Shown: positions 47,564 through 56,961 of the stretch, one piece after another
Numbering within the stretch: the stretch's first letter is position 1
How the letters are laid out: every line of letters begins with the position of its first letter
DNA from: Pseudoduganella sp.
GTDB taxonomy: Bacteria > Pseudomonadota > Gammaproteobacteria > Burkholderiales > Burkholderiaceae_D
Assembly (NCBI GenBank): GCA_021323265.1
Contig: JAJTCO010000011.1
Coordinates: 1-64,000 of the forward strand
Direction: 5' to 3'
DNA: 64,000 bases
The notes under the pieces: model-generated
What the model was told of the DNA's origin: nothing
The model's input: the letters and a program-made list of their open reading frames with translations, nothing else
Databases searched by the model: none
Position numbers and translations under genes: made by a program

Positions 47564-48597
47564 TGCACCTGCAAGGCTTGTACCGCCTGCGCCAGGCCGC
47601 GTTCATCCGGCCCCATCACGCGCGCCACGCGGCCTTGCCGGTCGAGCAGGACGATGCTGGGGATCTGGCGCACGCCGAAGGCATTGAACAGCACGCCGTC
47701 CTTGTCCAGGCGCATTGGCAGGCGCGACTTCTTGCTGCGCGCAAATTCGGCGAGCTCCTTTTCCGAGGACCAGACAGGCGACGCCACCGCCAGCCATGCA
47801 GTGCCGGGCGTCGCCGACAGCGCTTCGGCTTCCTCGCGCACGCGCTGGCAAGCCTGCGCTGTCGCGGGGCGGCTTTCGCGCAGGTAGGATTCGCACCACG
47901 GAGAGAAGAACATAAGGACGCGCGGCTTGCCGTCGGCGCCAGGCAGGGGCAGCCCGTGGGCGACGTCGCCCGCCCTGAGCACGGGCCGCGCCGCCGTCGC
48001 CGGGACAGCTTGCGGCGCGAGCGGCAACGGACTGGCCACGGCACGCTCGTCCACGGCACGTTGCAACGCCTGTTCCAGTTCCTTGTCGTGCAAGTGTCCG
48101 ACATGCTGGATGCGGCCATCGCGCCCGATCACGATGTGCTGCGGCGTGACGCGCAGGTTCAGGCTGGCCGCCAGCGAACCGTCGTCAATTACGATCGGCA
48201 TGTGCAGGCCGTGCCGGGCGCGGTAGCCCTTCACCTGCGCTTCGGTATCGCTGTAGCCCGCGTTGACGGCGACCACCGCAAGGCGCTCGCCGTACTGCCG
48301 GAAGCTCTTTTCGAAGGCCGGCATCTGTTCGCGGCAGGGCACGCACCAGGTGGCCCAGAATTTCAGGTAGACAGGCTTCTTGCCATACATGGCGGCAAGG
48401 TCGAGGCGCTGGCCGTCGATCGTTTGCAGCACGGCAGCCGGGCCAGCCTGCCCGATCAGCGCCTTGCCGGCCATTCTGGCACGGCTGCTGCCGCTGCCTG
48501 CCTCGTCGGCCTGGGTTGGCATGGTGGAAAGGCTGAGGAGCAATGCTGCGGTCAGGAGTTTGAACATGATGGCATTCGTGGATTGGGATAAATCCAT
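47560..48597 (-). CDS. Double-domain periplasmic thioredoxin-like (TlpA-type) protein
   Basis: The 345-residue exported protein has two thioredoxin folds. The first has a canonical TlpA/ResA centre, FWATWCVPCREQMPAF. The second has FFSPWCESYLRES, where the second Cys is lost. It is probably kept reduced by the coupled DsbD. The ATG at 48597 has AAAGG upstream; an ATG at 48567 would give a tidier signal peptide. It is divergent from the MocR-type gene. The partner of this pathway is not evident; copper resistance or cytochrome maturation are options. Confidence 0.85.
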   Translation of the reverse strand: MDLSQSTNAIMFKLLTAALLLSLSTMPTQADEAGSGSSRARMAGKALIGQAGPAAVLQTIDGQRLDLAAMYGKKPVYLKFWATWCVPCREQMPAFEKSFRQYGERLAVVAVNAGYSDTEAQVKGYRARHGLHMPIVIDDGSLAASLNLRVTPQHIVIGRDGRIQHVGHLHDKELEQALQRAVDERAVASPLPLAPQAVPATAARPVLRAGDVAHGLPLPGADGKPRVLMFFSPWCESYLRESRPATAQACQRVREEAEALSATPGTAWLAVASPVWSSEKELAEFARSKKSRLPMRLDKDGVLFNAFGVRQIPSIVLLDRQGRVARVMGPDERGLAQAVQALQVQ

Positions 48598-48646
48598 GGT
48601 ACCTTTGACTTGGGCTATCAAAAAGACGCAAGATTGCACTGAATTT

Positions 48647-50074
48647 ATGTACCATTCCCTGCACTTCTCCATTGACCGCAAGGCTGGCGCACCGCTGGCG
48701 GAGCAGATCTTTCTCGGCCTGCGCAGCGCCATCGGCGATGGCCGCCTTGCCCCGCAGGCGCGCCTGCCTTCCTGGCACGACCTGGCCGCGCAGCTGGGCG
48801 TGGCGCGCGGTACCGTGCGCCAGGCATACGAGCGCTTACGCGACGAGCAACTGGTGTACACCGCCGGCGCGGCGGGGACCTTCGTCTGCACCGGGGCGGG
48901 CGCCCTGCCGGGCGGCGGGCTCCGTCCGGCTGCGCGCGCAGCAGCCGCGCTGGACGTGGTGCAAGCCTTTCCCGGCCACGCGGTCAGCACCAGTCCCTTC
49001 CAGGTCGGCGTGCCGGCGCAGGATGCCTTTCCCTTCAAGACCTGGTCACGCGTGATGGGGCGCGCGGCGCGCGCGGCTGCCGCCATGCCAGTTGCCTATC
49101 CCGATCCGCGCGGCGAACAGGCGCTGCGCGCCGAGATCGCGGCCTACCTGTGCGTGGCGCGCGGGCTCGATTGCACGCCCGCGCAAGTCCTGGTCTGCAA
49201 CGGCTATGCGGGCGCGCTCGGCCTGGCTTTACGGGCGCTGGAGCTGCAGGGAACGCAGGCATGGGTGGAGCAGCCGGGCTATATGGCGACGCGGGCCGCA
49301 CTGGCAGCCGCAGGCCTGCAGGCGGTGCCGGTGGCGGTCGATCCCGAGGGGCTGGACGTGGCAGCCGGCATCCGCCTGGCGCCGCACGCGCGGCTGGCCG
49401 TGGTGACGCCGGGGCAGCAGGCGCCGCTGGGGGTCACGCTATCGCTGCGCCGGCGCCAGGCTTTGCTCGAATGGGCGGTGCAGGCTGACGCCTGGGTCAT
49501 CGAAGACGACTACCTGGGCGAACTGCAGCCGCAGGGCCGCGCCGCGCCGGCGCTGGCGTCGCAGGATCGCGCCGGGCGCGTACTGCACATTGGCACCTTC
49601 AGCAAAACGCTCACGCCCTCGCTGCGGCTCGGCTTCCTGGTGGCGCCGCCGGAGCTGGCCGACAGGCTGGCGCACGCGGCGTCCACCTGCGGCAGCGCCC
49701 CGGCGCCGGTGGTGCAACTGGCGGTGGCGGAATTCCTGCGTAGCGGCGCCTACCTGCGCCACTTGCGGCATATGAAGCGGCTATACCAGGAGCGGCGGCA
49801 AGCGTTGGGGGCGGCGCTGGCGCGGCTGGGCGCGGTGCATGCGCCCGCGGCTTTAGGCGTGCTGCTGCAGTTGCCGCATGGCGTCAGCGACGCGGCGGTG
49901 GCGGCGCAGGCGCGCCGGCTTGGCATGTCGCCCTCCGCCCTGTCGGGATGGTATGCCGGCCAGCCGCCCGCCCAGGGCGGCTTGCTGCTTGGTGTCACGA
50001 ACGTGCCCGAGCAAGCCGCCGGCAGCTATTGCGAGCGCTTGTTGGCGCTCGTCCGGCAACAGCAGCCCGCCTAG
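48647..50074 (+). CDS. MocR/PdxR-type GntR regulator with aminotransferase domain
   Basis: The 475-residue protein has a GntR winged helix at residues of about 12-75 (LPSWHDLAAQLGVARGTVRQ, then AYERLRDEQL) fused to a fold type I aminotransferase domain. The PLP lysine lies in GTFSKTLTPSLRLGF. Such proteins sense PLP or an amino compound and regulate a divergent gene, here the redoxin-dsbD operon. The stop overlaps the end of the convergent octapeptide-repeat gene. Confidence 0.9.
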   Translation: MYHSLHFSIDRKAGAPLAEQIFLGLRSAIGDGRLAPQARLPSWHDLAAQLGVARGTVRQAYERLRDEQLVYTAGAAGTFVCTGAGALPGGGLRPAARAAAALDVVQAFPGHAVSTSPFQVGVPAQDAFPFKTWSRVMGRAARAAAAMPVAYPDPRGEQALRAEIAAYLCVARGLDCTPAQVLVCNGYAGALGLALRALELQGTQAWVEQPGYMATRAALAAAGLQAVPVAVDPEGLDVAAGIRLAPHARLAVVTPGQQAPLGVTLSLRRRQALLEWAVQADAWVIEDDYLGELQPQGRAAPALASQDRAGRVLHIGTFSKTLTPSLRLGFLVAPPELADRLAHAASTCGSAPAPVVQLAVAEFLRSGAYLRHLRHMKRLYQERRQALGAALARLGAVHAPAALGVLLQLPHGVSDAAVAAQARRLGMSPSALSGWYAGQPPAQGGLLLGVTNVPEQAAGSYCERLLALVRQQQPA

Positions 50075-53000
50075 ACTAAGGACTTGTTGGGCAAGGCGAG
50101 CACGTGCTGGCTGCGCTGCGGTTCCAGCGCTTCCAGCCGGGTGTGGCTGGCCGCTGCCGCTGTCGCGCCCTGACGTCGCTTGCCGTCGGCATCGTAGTCC
50201 TGCAGCACGGCCGCCATGGCCGAGGCCAAGTTGGCGCTGCTGCCTGGCGCCGGCGGCATGGCAAGGCTGGACGGCGCCGGCAGGCCGCCCGGCGCGTCGC
50301 TGGCCCGGATCGCGTGCGCCAGGTCGCTCACGGCCTTGCTGAGCGGCGACTGGGCAAACCAGACGTCCACCATGTCGTGCGCGGCGCCGTCGCCCGTGGT
50401 GTAGCTGGAGACCAGGCCGAGCAGGTTGCCGTTGTCGATCCGGTCGCCCGTTTGCGCCGCCAGGCTGAGCTCGGTGATATTGCGCTGCGCTAGCGTGCCA
50501 AGCTCGCCGGCCTGCGTGATACCGTCTGCATTCGCATCCACCCAGACCTGCAGTTCGCCGAAGGCCTGGTCGTCGCGGTTGATCACGCCATCGCGGTTGC
50601 TGTCGAGTTCAGCGAGCGCCTGGTAGCCGTCACCGGCCTTGCCGCCATTGGCCAGCGTGGTGCCGCTGCCGAACAGTTCGGCACCGTCGTTGATGCGGCC
50701 GTCGCGGTTGAGGTCGCGTACCAGCAAGCCGTCGCCCCCGCCGATCCAGCCCGTGTGGGCCGACTGGCCGTCGGCGTCGACGTCGAACTGCACGCCGGCC
50801 GCCAGGCCGAGCGTCTGCACGCCGCCGCCATCGAGGTCGAGCGCCAGCGGGGTCAGCCCCAGCGCGTCGACCTGGTCGCCGTTCAGCAGGGAACGCTGCT
50901 GCGTCGTCAGCACCCCGATCTGGCCCGAGGTGAGTGCTTCCAGCTGCGCGGTGGACATGGAACTGAGCTGCTGCGCACTGATCAGCTTGAGCTGGGCCGT
51001 GGTCAATGCCATGACCTGTTGCGTGCTGACGGCCTGGATCTGGTCGGTCGACAGATGCGCCACGACCGACACGTGCAGCGCTGCCACGCCGCTGGTCTGC
51101 AGGGCGGCGATGTCGCCGGTCGACAGGGCGCCGATCTGCGCCGAGCGCAGCGCAGCGGCCTGCGACGTCGACAATGCGGCGATGTGGGCGGTGGTCAGGG
51201 CCGCCAGCGTGTCAAGGTCCAGGGAGCTGAACTGCGACGTCTTGATGGCGCGGATGTCGCTCGTATCGAGCGCCGCGATGGCGTCGGTGGCCATGGCCGA
51301 CAGCAGCTTGCCGCTCAGCGCGCCGATGTGCAGCGAGCTCAGGCCGAGCGCGTGCGATGTCTCCAGCGCCGCCAGGCCGCGCGTGCCCAGCGCGAGGAAT
51401 TGGCGCGTCCCAAGCGCACCGAGTTGCGTACTGCTGAGCGCGCTGATCTGCTGCGTGGTGAGGCCCGCGACCGCGCCCGTGCCCAGCATCGCCATGCTTT
51501 CCGTATCGAGCGCGGCCAGGAAGTCCGTGGCCAGGCCGGCCACCTGGCGGCTGCCAATGGCGCGGAACTGGTCCGAGCTGAGCGCATTCAGCTGCGCCGT
51601 GGTGAACATGGCGAAGCGTTCGCCGCTCATGGCGGCGATCACGCTGGTGCGCAGGGCCGCCAGGTCGCGCGTCTCGATGGCGGCGATGGCGTCCGAGGAC
51701 AGGGCATTCAATTGCGCGGCGCCGAAGCCGCCGAACTGGGCGCTGCTGAGGGCGGCCACCTGTTCGGTCAGCATGCCGGCCAGGGTGGTGGTCGACAGGG
51801 CGCTGATCTGGCGCGTGCTCAGGGCGGACAGCTGGTTGGTGCTGAGTTCACCCAGCTGGGCCGAGGTGAGCTGACGGATCACGGCGGTGTTCAGGGCGGC
51901 CACCTGCAGCGTGGTCAGGTCGTCGAGCTTGTCCTCGGCCAGCGCCTGGAACTGGCGGCTGGTCAGCGCGGCCATCTGGGCCGTGGTGAGCGAGGCGACC
52001 TGGCCCGTGGTGAGCGCGGCGATCTGGTCGGTGGTCAGGCCGGTCAGCGCGCTCGTGCGCACGGCGGCCAGGTCGGCCGTCTCCAGCACGGCAATGTCGT
52101 CGGTCGCCATCGCCGCCAGCTGGCTCTTGCTCAACCAGGAGGCTTGCTCGGTGCTCAGGCCCACGACCTGCGCCGTGCTGAGGCCGGCGATGGCGCCGCT
52201 GCGCAGCGAGGCAAACTGGGCCGACGTCAGGTTGTCGAGCAGGCTGCCGTTGCCGGCGCCCAGCACCGGGATCTGGGCGGAGGTGAGCGCCGCGATCACT
52301 TGCGTGCGCAATGCCGACACGGCATCGGTGGCGATCACGCTGATGTTGTCGCTGGACAGGGCGGCAAACTGCAGTGGCGTCAGGCCGCCCAGCTGGTCGG
52401 AAGTGAGCGCCTTGAACTGGCTGGTCTGCAGGCCCGCCATGCCCTTGCTGGACAGTGCTTCGAGCTGGCGCGTGCTAAAGGCGCGCAACTGGTCGGTGGT
52501 GAGGCTGGCCACTTGGTCACTGCTGAGCGAGGCCAGCACATTGCGGCTCAGCCCGGCCACGCCGGCCGTGCCCACCAGCGCCAGCGCATTGCCCTCCAGC
52601 GCGACCAGCTGGCGCGTGCTGAGGGCGGCGACCTGCACCGACGTCAAGGCCGCCACTTGTTTGCTGCTCAGCAGCTGGACGGCGTCCGTGCTCAAGCCGG
52701 CGATTGCCTTGGTGTTCAAGGCGGCGAAGTCGGCGGTTTCCAGCGCGGTCAGCGCGTCGCTGGACAGGCTGTTCAGCTGGGCGGAATTGAGGGCGCGCGC
52801 CTGCGCCGTGGTCAATGCGACAATCTGGGCCGTGGTCAGGCCGTCGATGGTGGCGCTCTTCAACGCGGCGATCTGGGCGGTGCTCAGGCTGACCAGCTGG
52901 GTGGTCGACAGCGCGCTTAGCTGGACCGAGTTCAACGCCGTCATGATGCGCGTGCCCAGCGCCGCCAGTTCAGCGGTCGAGAACGAGGCAATCATGTCCG

Positions 53001-53826
53001 ACGGCAGCGCGGACAGCTGGCGGCTGTTCAGCAGCGCGAACTGGGCGGTGGTGAGGGCCGCCAGTTGTTCGCTGCTGAGGATGGCCAGCTGCGCCGTGCT
53101 CAGGCCCAAGATGGCGCTGCTGCGCAGGGTCGCCACATCGGCCGTGGACAGGGCCAGGATATCGTCGGTGCCAAAGGCCTTCATCTGGGCGCCGATCAGG
53201 GCGGCCACCTGGCCGCTGGTGAGCGCCTCGATCTGCGCCGTGTTGAAGGCCGCCAGTTGGGCGGTGCCGAGCGCGCGCACGAAGCTGGTGCCCAGCGCCA
53301 TCAAGTCCTGCGTTTCCATGGCGGCGATGGCGGCGCTGCTCAGGGCAGCGGCCTGGCGCGACGCGAGCGCGGCCGCCTGGTCGGTGGTGAGGGCACGGAT
53401 CTGGTCCGACGTCATGCCGCGCAGGCCGACGACGGACAGGTTGCGCAGGTCGGCGATTTCCAGGGCGGCGATGCCGCTGGTGGACAGCGAGGACAGCGCG
53501 CGCGAACCGAGCGCGGCCGCCTGGATCGAAGTCATGGCGGCCACCTGGGCCGTACTGAAGGCGCCCAGCATCGCGGTATTGCGCGTGGCGGCGCCGTTCA
53601 GGGTGAAGGGCTTGAGCGCGGCAATGCCGGCCGGCGCCAGCGCGCTGATGTTGGCGGTCGTGATGGCCGCCAGCTGCGCGGCCGGCAGCGCGGCCAGCTG
53701 CGTCGGTGAGAACGCGGCAATCTGGCTGGAGTTGAACGCTGCCCAGTCGGCGGTCGAGATCGCTGCGACCCGGGTCGGCGTCAGTGCCGCAAGCTGGGCG
53801 GTCGTCATTTCTGTGGTCGTACTCAT
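50071..53826 (-). CDS. Second octapeptide-repeat protein with Ca-binding C-terminal region
   Basis: The 1251-residue paralogue of the gene at 145-4841 is made of octads to about residue 985 (LTTAQIAA, LSSDQVAS style), roughly 120 of them. Unlike the paralogue it has no exact 240-bp superunit, so it has diverged further or was never amplified. The C-terminus has DLDGGG, DLNRDG, DSNRDG and DANADG Ca-type loops and an intact GNLLGLVSSYTTGDGAAHD segment that the other copy lacks. No signal peptide is present. Function is unknown. Confidence 0.85.
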   Translation of the reverse strand: MSTTTEMTTAQLAALTPTRVAAISTADWAAFNSSQIAAFSPTQLAALPAAQLAAITTANISALAPAGIAALKPFTLNGAATRNTAMLGAFSTAQVAAMTSIQAAALGSRALSSLSTSGIAALEIADLRNLSVVGLRGMTSDQIRALTTDQAAALASRQAAALSSAAIAAMETQDLMALGTSFVRALGTAQLAAFNTAQIEALTSGQVAALIGAQMKAFGTDDILALSTADVATLRSSAILGLSTAQLAILSSEQLAALTTAQFALLNSRQLSALPSDMIASFSTAELAALGTRIMTALNSVQLSALSTTQLVSLSTAQIAALKSATIDGLTTAQIVALTTAQARALNSAQLNSLSSDALTALETADFAALNTKAIAGLSTDAVQLLSSKQVAALTSVQVAALSTRQLVALEGNALALVGTAGVAGLSRNVLASLSSDQVASLTTDQLRAFSTRQLEALSSKGMAGLQTSQFKALTSDQLGGLTPLQFAALSSDNISVIATDAVSALRTQVIAALTSAQIPVLGAGNGSLLDNLTSAQFASLRSGAIAGLSTAQVVGLSTEQASWLSKSQLAAMATDDIAVLETADLAAVRTSALTGLTTDQIAALTTGQVASLTTAQMAALTSRQFQALAEDKLDDLTTLQVAALNTAVIRQLTSAQLGELSTNQLSALSTRQISALSTTTLAGMLTEQVAALSSAQFGGFGAAQLNALSSDAIAAIETRDLAALRTSVIAAMSGERFAMFTTAQLNALSSDQFRAIGSRQVAGLATDFLAALDTESMAMLGTGAVAGLTTQQISALSSTQLGALGTRQFLALGTRGLAALETSHALGLSSLHIGALSGKLLSAMATDAIAALDTSDIRAIKTSQFSSLDLDTLAALTTAHIAALSTSQAAALRSAQIGALSTGDIAALQTSGVAALHVSVVAHLSTDQIQAVSTQQVMALTTAQLKLISAQQLSSMSTAQLEALTSGQIGVLTTQQRSLLNGDQVDALGLTPLALDLDGGGVQTLGLAAGVQFDVDADGQSAHTGWIGGGDGLLVRDLNRDGRINDGAELFGSGTTLANGGKAGDGYQALAELDSNRDGVINRDDQAFGELQVWVDANADGITQAGELGTLAQRNITELSLAAQTGDRIDNGNLLGLVSSYTTGDGAAHDMVDVWFAQSPLSKAVSDLAHAIRASDAPGGLPAPSSLAMPPAPGSSANLASAMAAVLQDYDADGKRRQGATAAAASHTRLEALEPQRSQHVLALPNKSLV

Positions 53827-54008
53827 GGTTCACCCGCCATGTCCTAGGAACTGCCTAGGTTACCACAGATCCACCCCAACTAATTCCGTACGGCAACAGA
53901 TTGCCTAAAAAAACGACAGCATGCCTGCCGTTACTGGGGAAACGGCCAGGCGATTGCCCGGCCGAAATACTTTCATAATGAAAGAGCCAGGGCGGACCCT
54001 GCTGCGCA

Positions 54009-54905
54009 TTACGCGACGGCTTCGCCGCCCAGGGCCTCGACCACGTCGTTCAGCAGCTTGTGCAGCTCGCCCGTCATGAGCATGAAGTCGCCGTCGAAGC
54101 GTTCGTCGTCGTTGCGGGTAACGGCGTCGTTTTCCTTCATCACGTCCAGCGGCTTGACGCTCTTGATGGCCAGGGCTTCGGTCAGCACGAAGCTGATCTT
54201 GCTGTCCCAGGTCATGGCCAGGCGCGTGCACTGCTTGCCGGCGGCAATGTGGCGGCGCACTTCTTCCGGCTCCAGGGTGTGGCGCACGTAGCGCACGGCG
54301 GACTTGCTTTCGCCGGTGGCGCGCAGTTCGGTGTCCATGTCGACGGTGAAGCCGGCCGGCGCTTCGTCATCCTGCAGCCAGGCGGTCATCACGCCGACCG
54401 GGGAGCGCTGTACGCGCAGGCTTTCCAGCGGCATGCGGTCGACCGCCTTCAGCAGCATCTTGATGATGTCGTCCGCCTTGGCCGGGCTGGCGGCATCGAC
54501 CACCAGCCAGCCATTGACCGGGTCGATCCAGCACCAGGTATTGCTGCGGATGGTGAAGGCGCGCGGCAGCAGCTCGTCGTGCACGCGTTCCTTGAGTTCC
54601 TTCATGGCTTTCTTGCCCGGGGCGAAACCCTGCTGCTCTTCCAGCTCGGCGGCGCGGGCCTTGGCCACCTGGTTCACCACGGTCGACGGCAGCAGCTTTT
54701 TCTCCGTGCCCAGCACGATCAGCATCTGCTTGTTGACGGTGTGCACCAGGCCACCGTTCGGGCGCGGCTTGTCCCAGCCCTGGCGCATCAGCTCATTGCT
54801 GCTGGCCGGGGTGAAGGCTTGCGGCAGGAGCGCTTCTTCGAGTTGTTCGGGAGTAAATGCCCACGGGGCGGGCAGGCGGTACACCTGGAGATTCTTGAAC
54901 CACAT
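54009..54905 (-). CDS. rdgC: Recombination-associated protein RdgC
   Basis: The 298-residue RdgC begins [15 protein letters not shown] and shows the family's typical internal stretches ([32 protein letters not shown]). RdgC forms a ring on double-stranded DNA and restrains RecA. The length is usual and the gene stands alone. With ssb, uvrA and dinB it adds to the DNA-repair genes in this chromosomal part. Confidence 0.97.
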   Translation of the reverse strand: MWFKNLQVYRLPAPWAFTPEQLEEALLPQAFTPASSNELMRQGWDKPRPNGGLVHTVNKQMLIVLGTEKKLLPSTVVNQVAKARAAELEEQQGFAPGKKAMKELKERVHDELLPRAFTIRSNTWCWIDPVNGWLVVDAASPAKADDIIKMLLKAVDRMPLESLRVQRSPVGVMTAWLQDDEAPAGFTVDMDTELRATGESKSAVRYVRHTLEPEEVRRHIAAGKQCTRLAMTWDSKISFVLTEALAIKSVKPLDVMKENDAVTRNDDERFDGDFMLMTGELHKLLNDVVEALGGEAVA

Positions 54906-54961
54906 ATACGTTATCGACCTTGATCAGCTTTTTCCACGGGAACGACATTCTACATGGCTCC

Positions 54962-55609
54962 TCAAGGGCAAGTCATGACCTTTGTCTTATTGCCGTCACG
55001 GAACGGGTCCTGGCCCCGTGCGCCGACCAGGTTGGTGTATTCGCAGTACTCCTTGTCACCCTTGCGGAAGCGCTTCATGGTCACCCCGTCGCCCATGTCG
55101 GAGGTCTGTTCCAGCACCCATTCCTTGTTCTGCGCGCGCGCAATCGCCTTGCCCAGCTTGGTGTCCGATTCCACGATGGTGGCGAACTTGTTCAGGCTTT
55201 CCTTGCGCAGCTGGCGGTCGACGCCGGCAGCGAGGTGGCGTGCCCGTTCGCGGGCCGTCGCGGGCAGCTTGACGGGCGGCGCGAAGGGGTCGGGCGCCGC
55301 CTCGGTGGCCGGCACGGTCACCGCTTCAGCCACGGGCGGCGCCGAGACGGTGGCGGCCGGGGCCTGCGCCTGGCGGCTGGCCGGGGGCGGCGCAGCGCGG
55401 CGCGTGCGGGGGGCGGGCGCGGCGGCGGGCAGCGGCGCCGGCTGCGCGCGTGGCGCCTGCAGGAAGAGCACGTCGCTGGCGCGCCGCGCCTGCGGCGCGG
55501 GTGTGTACGCGGTGCCGCGCCAGCACAGCAGCACGGCGGCATGCAGCAGGACGATCGTCCCCAGCCAGGCGTGCCGTGACGGCTGCTGGCGCGCAATGTA
55601 ATCGTTCAT
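54962..55609 (-). CDS. Hypothetical membrane-anchored Pro/Ala-rich protein
   Basis: The 215-residue protein has one N-terminal transmembrane helix (AWLGTIVLLHAAVLLCW), a long Pro/Ala-rich linker and a small C-terminal domain with two cysteines (EYCEYTNLVG and KVMTCP) that probably form a disulfide in the periplasm. The layout recalls TonB-like anchors, but the C-terminus is not TonB. The family is not recognised. Confidence 0.75.
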   Translation of the reverse strand: MNDYIARQQPSRHAWLGTIVLLHAAVLLCWRGTAYTPAPQARRASDVLFLQAPRAQPAPLPAAAPAPRTRRAAPPPASRQAQAPAATVSAPPVAEAVTVPATEAAPDPFAPPVKLPATARERARHLAAGVDRQLRKESLNKFATIVESDTKLGKAIARAQNKEWVLEQTSDMGDGVTMKRFRKGDKEYCEYTNLVGARGQDPFRDGNKTKVMTCP

Positions 55610-55663
55610 ATCGGTTCCCGGAGGAGCCGGCGTCGGGTCTTCCCGGCTCGCGCCGGAAAGGTA

Positions 55664-56815
55664 TCACACATTAGCAAAAAGATCACCCTGCACCGGCACC
55701 GCCCTGGCCGCTTCCTCCAGCGGGCACAGGGCCGACATGCGCACGCCCAGCAGGCGCAGGCGGTCGTCCAGCGGCACGCGGCGCAGGCATTCCCCGGCGG
55801 CGCGGCGGATGGCGCCGGCATCGGCGGTGGGCAGCGGCAGCGTGACGTCGCGCGTGACGGTACGGAAGTCGGCGTAGCGCAGCTTGATGCCCACCGTGCG
55901 GCCGGCGTAGCGCTTGCGCGCCAGGTCGTCGGCCACCTTCTGGCACAGGCGGGTGAAGATATCGGACAGTTCGGCGCGGTCGCGCTTGGCGTGCAGGTCG
56001 CGCGCGAACGTGGTTTCGCGGCTCACGCCCTTGGGCTCGTGGCTGGTGGCGATGGCGCGCTCGTCGCGGCCCTGGGCAATGCGCTGCAGCCACTCGGCAT
56101 AGTTGTGGCCGAAGTGCTCCTGCAGCAGGGCCGGGTCGGCCGCCGCCAGCTGGCCCACGGTCTCGATGCCGAGCGCCACCAGCTTCTGTTCGGCCTTGGG
56201 CCCGATGCCGTTGACCTTGCGCACCGGCAGCGGCCAGATGCGGCTGGGCACGTCCTCGTAGCCGACCACGGTCAGGCCGTTCGGCTTTTCCAGGTCGGAG
56301 CAGATCTTGGCCAGCAGCTTGTTGGGCGCGACGCCGATGGAGCAGGACAGGCCGGTGGCGTCGCGCACCGCATCCTTGATGCGCTGGGCCAGGGTGCGCG
56401 TTTCGCCCGGCACCTCGCTCAGGTCGATGTAGATCTCGTCGATGCCGCGGTCTTCGATCTGCGGCGCGATGCTCGCCACGGCCGCCTTGAACAGGCGCGA
56501 GTACTTGCGGTAGGAATCGAAGTCTACCGGCAGCAGGATGGCGTCCGGCGCCAGCGCCGCCGCCTTCATGGTGCCCATGGCGGAAAACACGCCCAGGGCG
56601 CGCGCCTCGTAGGTGGAGGTGGTGATCACGCCGCGCCCGACATAGTCGCGCAGGCGGGAGAACTCGCGCGTGCCGTCGGGCAGCTGGCGCGGCTGGTGGC
56701 GCCCGCCCCCGCCGATCACCACCGGCAGGCCGCGCAATTCCGGATAGCGCAGCAGCTCCACGGACGCGTAGAAGGCATCCATGTCGAGGTGGGCAATGCG
56801 GCGGGGCCAGTCCAT
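55664..56815 (-). CDS. dinB: DNA polymerase IV (Y-family translesion polymerase)
   Basis: The 383-residue polymerase has the catalytic acidic motifs [12 protein letters not shown] near the start and [12 protein letters not shown] at about residue 104, then the helix-hairpin-helix [20 protein letters not shown] and a little-finger domain. The C-terminus (VQGDLFANV) resembles a beta-clamp-binding tail. A LexA box lies 25 bp upstream, so it should be SOS-induced. Confidence 0.96.
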   Translation of the reverse strand: MDWPRRIAHLDMDAFYASVELLRYPELRGLPVVIGGGGRHQPRQLPDGTREFSRLRDYVGRGVITTSTYEARALGVFSAMGTMKAAALAPDAILLPVDFDSYRKYSRLFKAAVASIAPQIEDRGIDEIYIDLSEVPGETRTLAQRIKDAVRDATGLSCSIGVAPNKLLAKICSDLEKPNGLTVVGYEDVPSRIWPLPVRKVNGIGPKAEQKLVALGIETVGQLAAADPALLQEHFGHNYAEWLQRIAQGRDERAIATSHEPKGVSRETTFARDLHAKRDRAELSDIFTRLCQKVADDLARKRYAGRTVGIKLRYADFRTVTRDVTLPLPTADAGAIRRAAGECLRRVPLDDRLRLLGVRMSALCPLEEAARAVPVQGDLFANV

Positions 56816-56839
56816 ATGTCGTCGAGTTCGCTTGCGATA

Positions 56840-56855
56840 CTGTAATTATATACAG
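56840..56855. promoter_or_regulatory. LexA (SOS) box upstream of dinB
   Basis: CTG-TAATTATATA-CAG fits CTG-N10-CAG. It is almost the same as the box before uvrA and lies 24 bp upstream of the dinB start codon. Confidence 0.85.
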
Positions 56856-56961
56856 CATTTTGCACGTTGTGGCGAGCGCGCCACGCCGTCACGGCGCGCT
56901 ACGCCGTGCCGTGAAGCTGTGCCATCATCAAGGCAAGACCAATTTCAAGCGAGGCAAGGTA

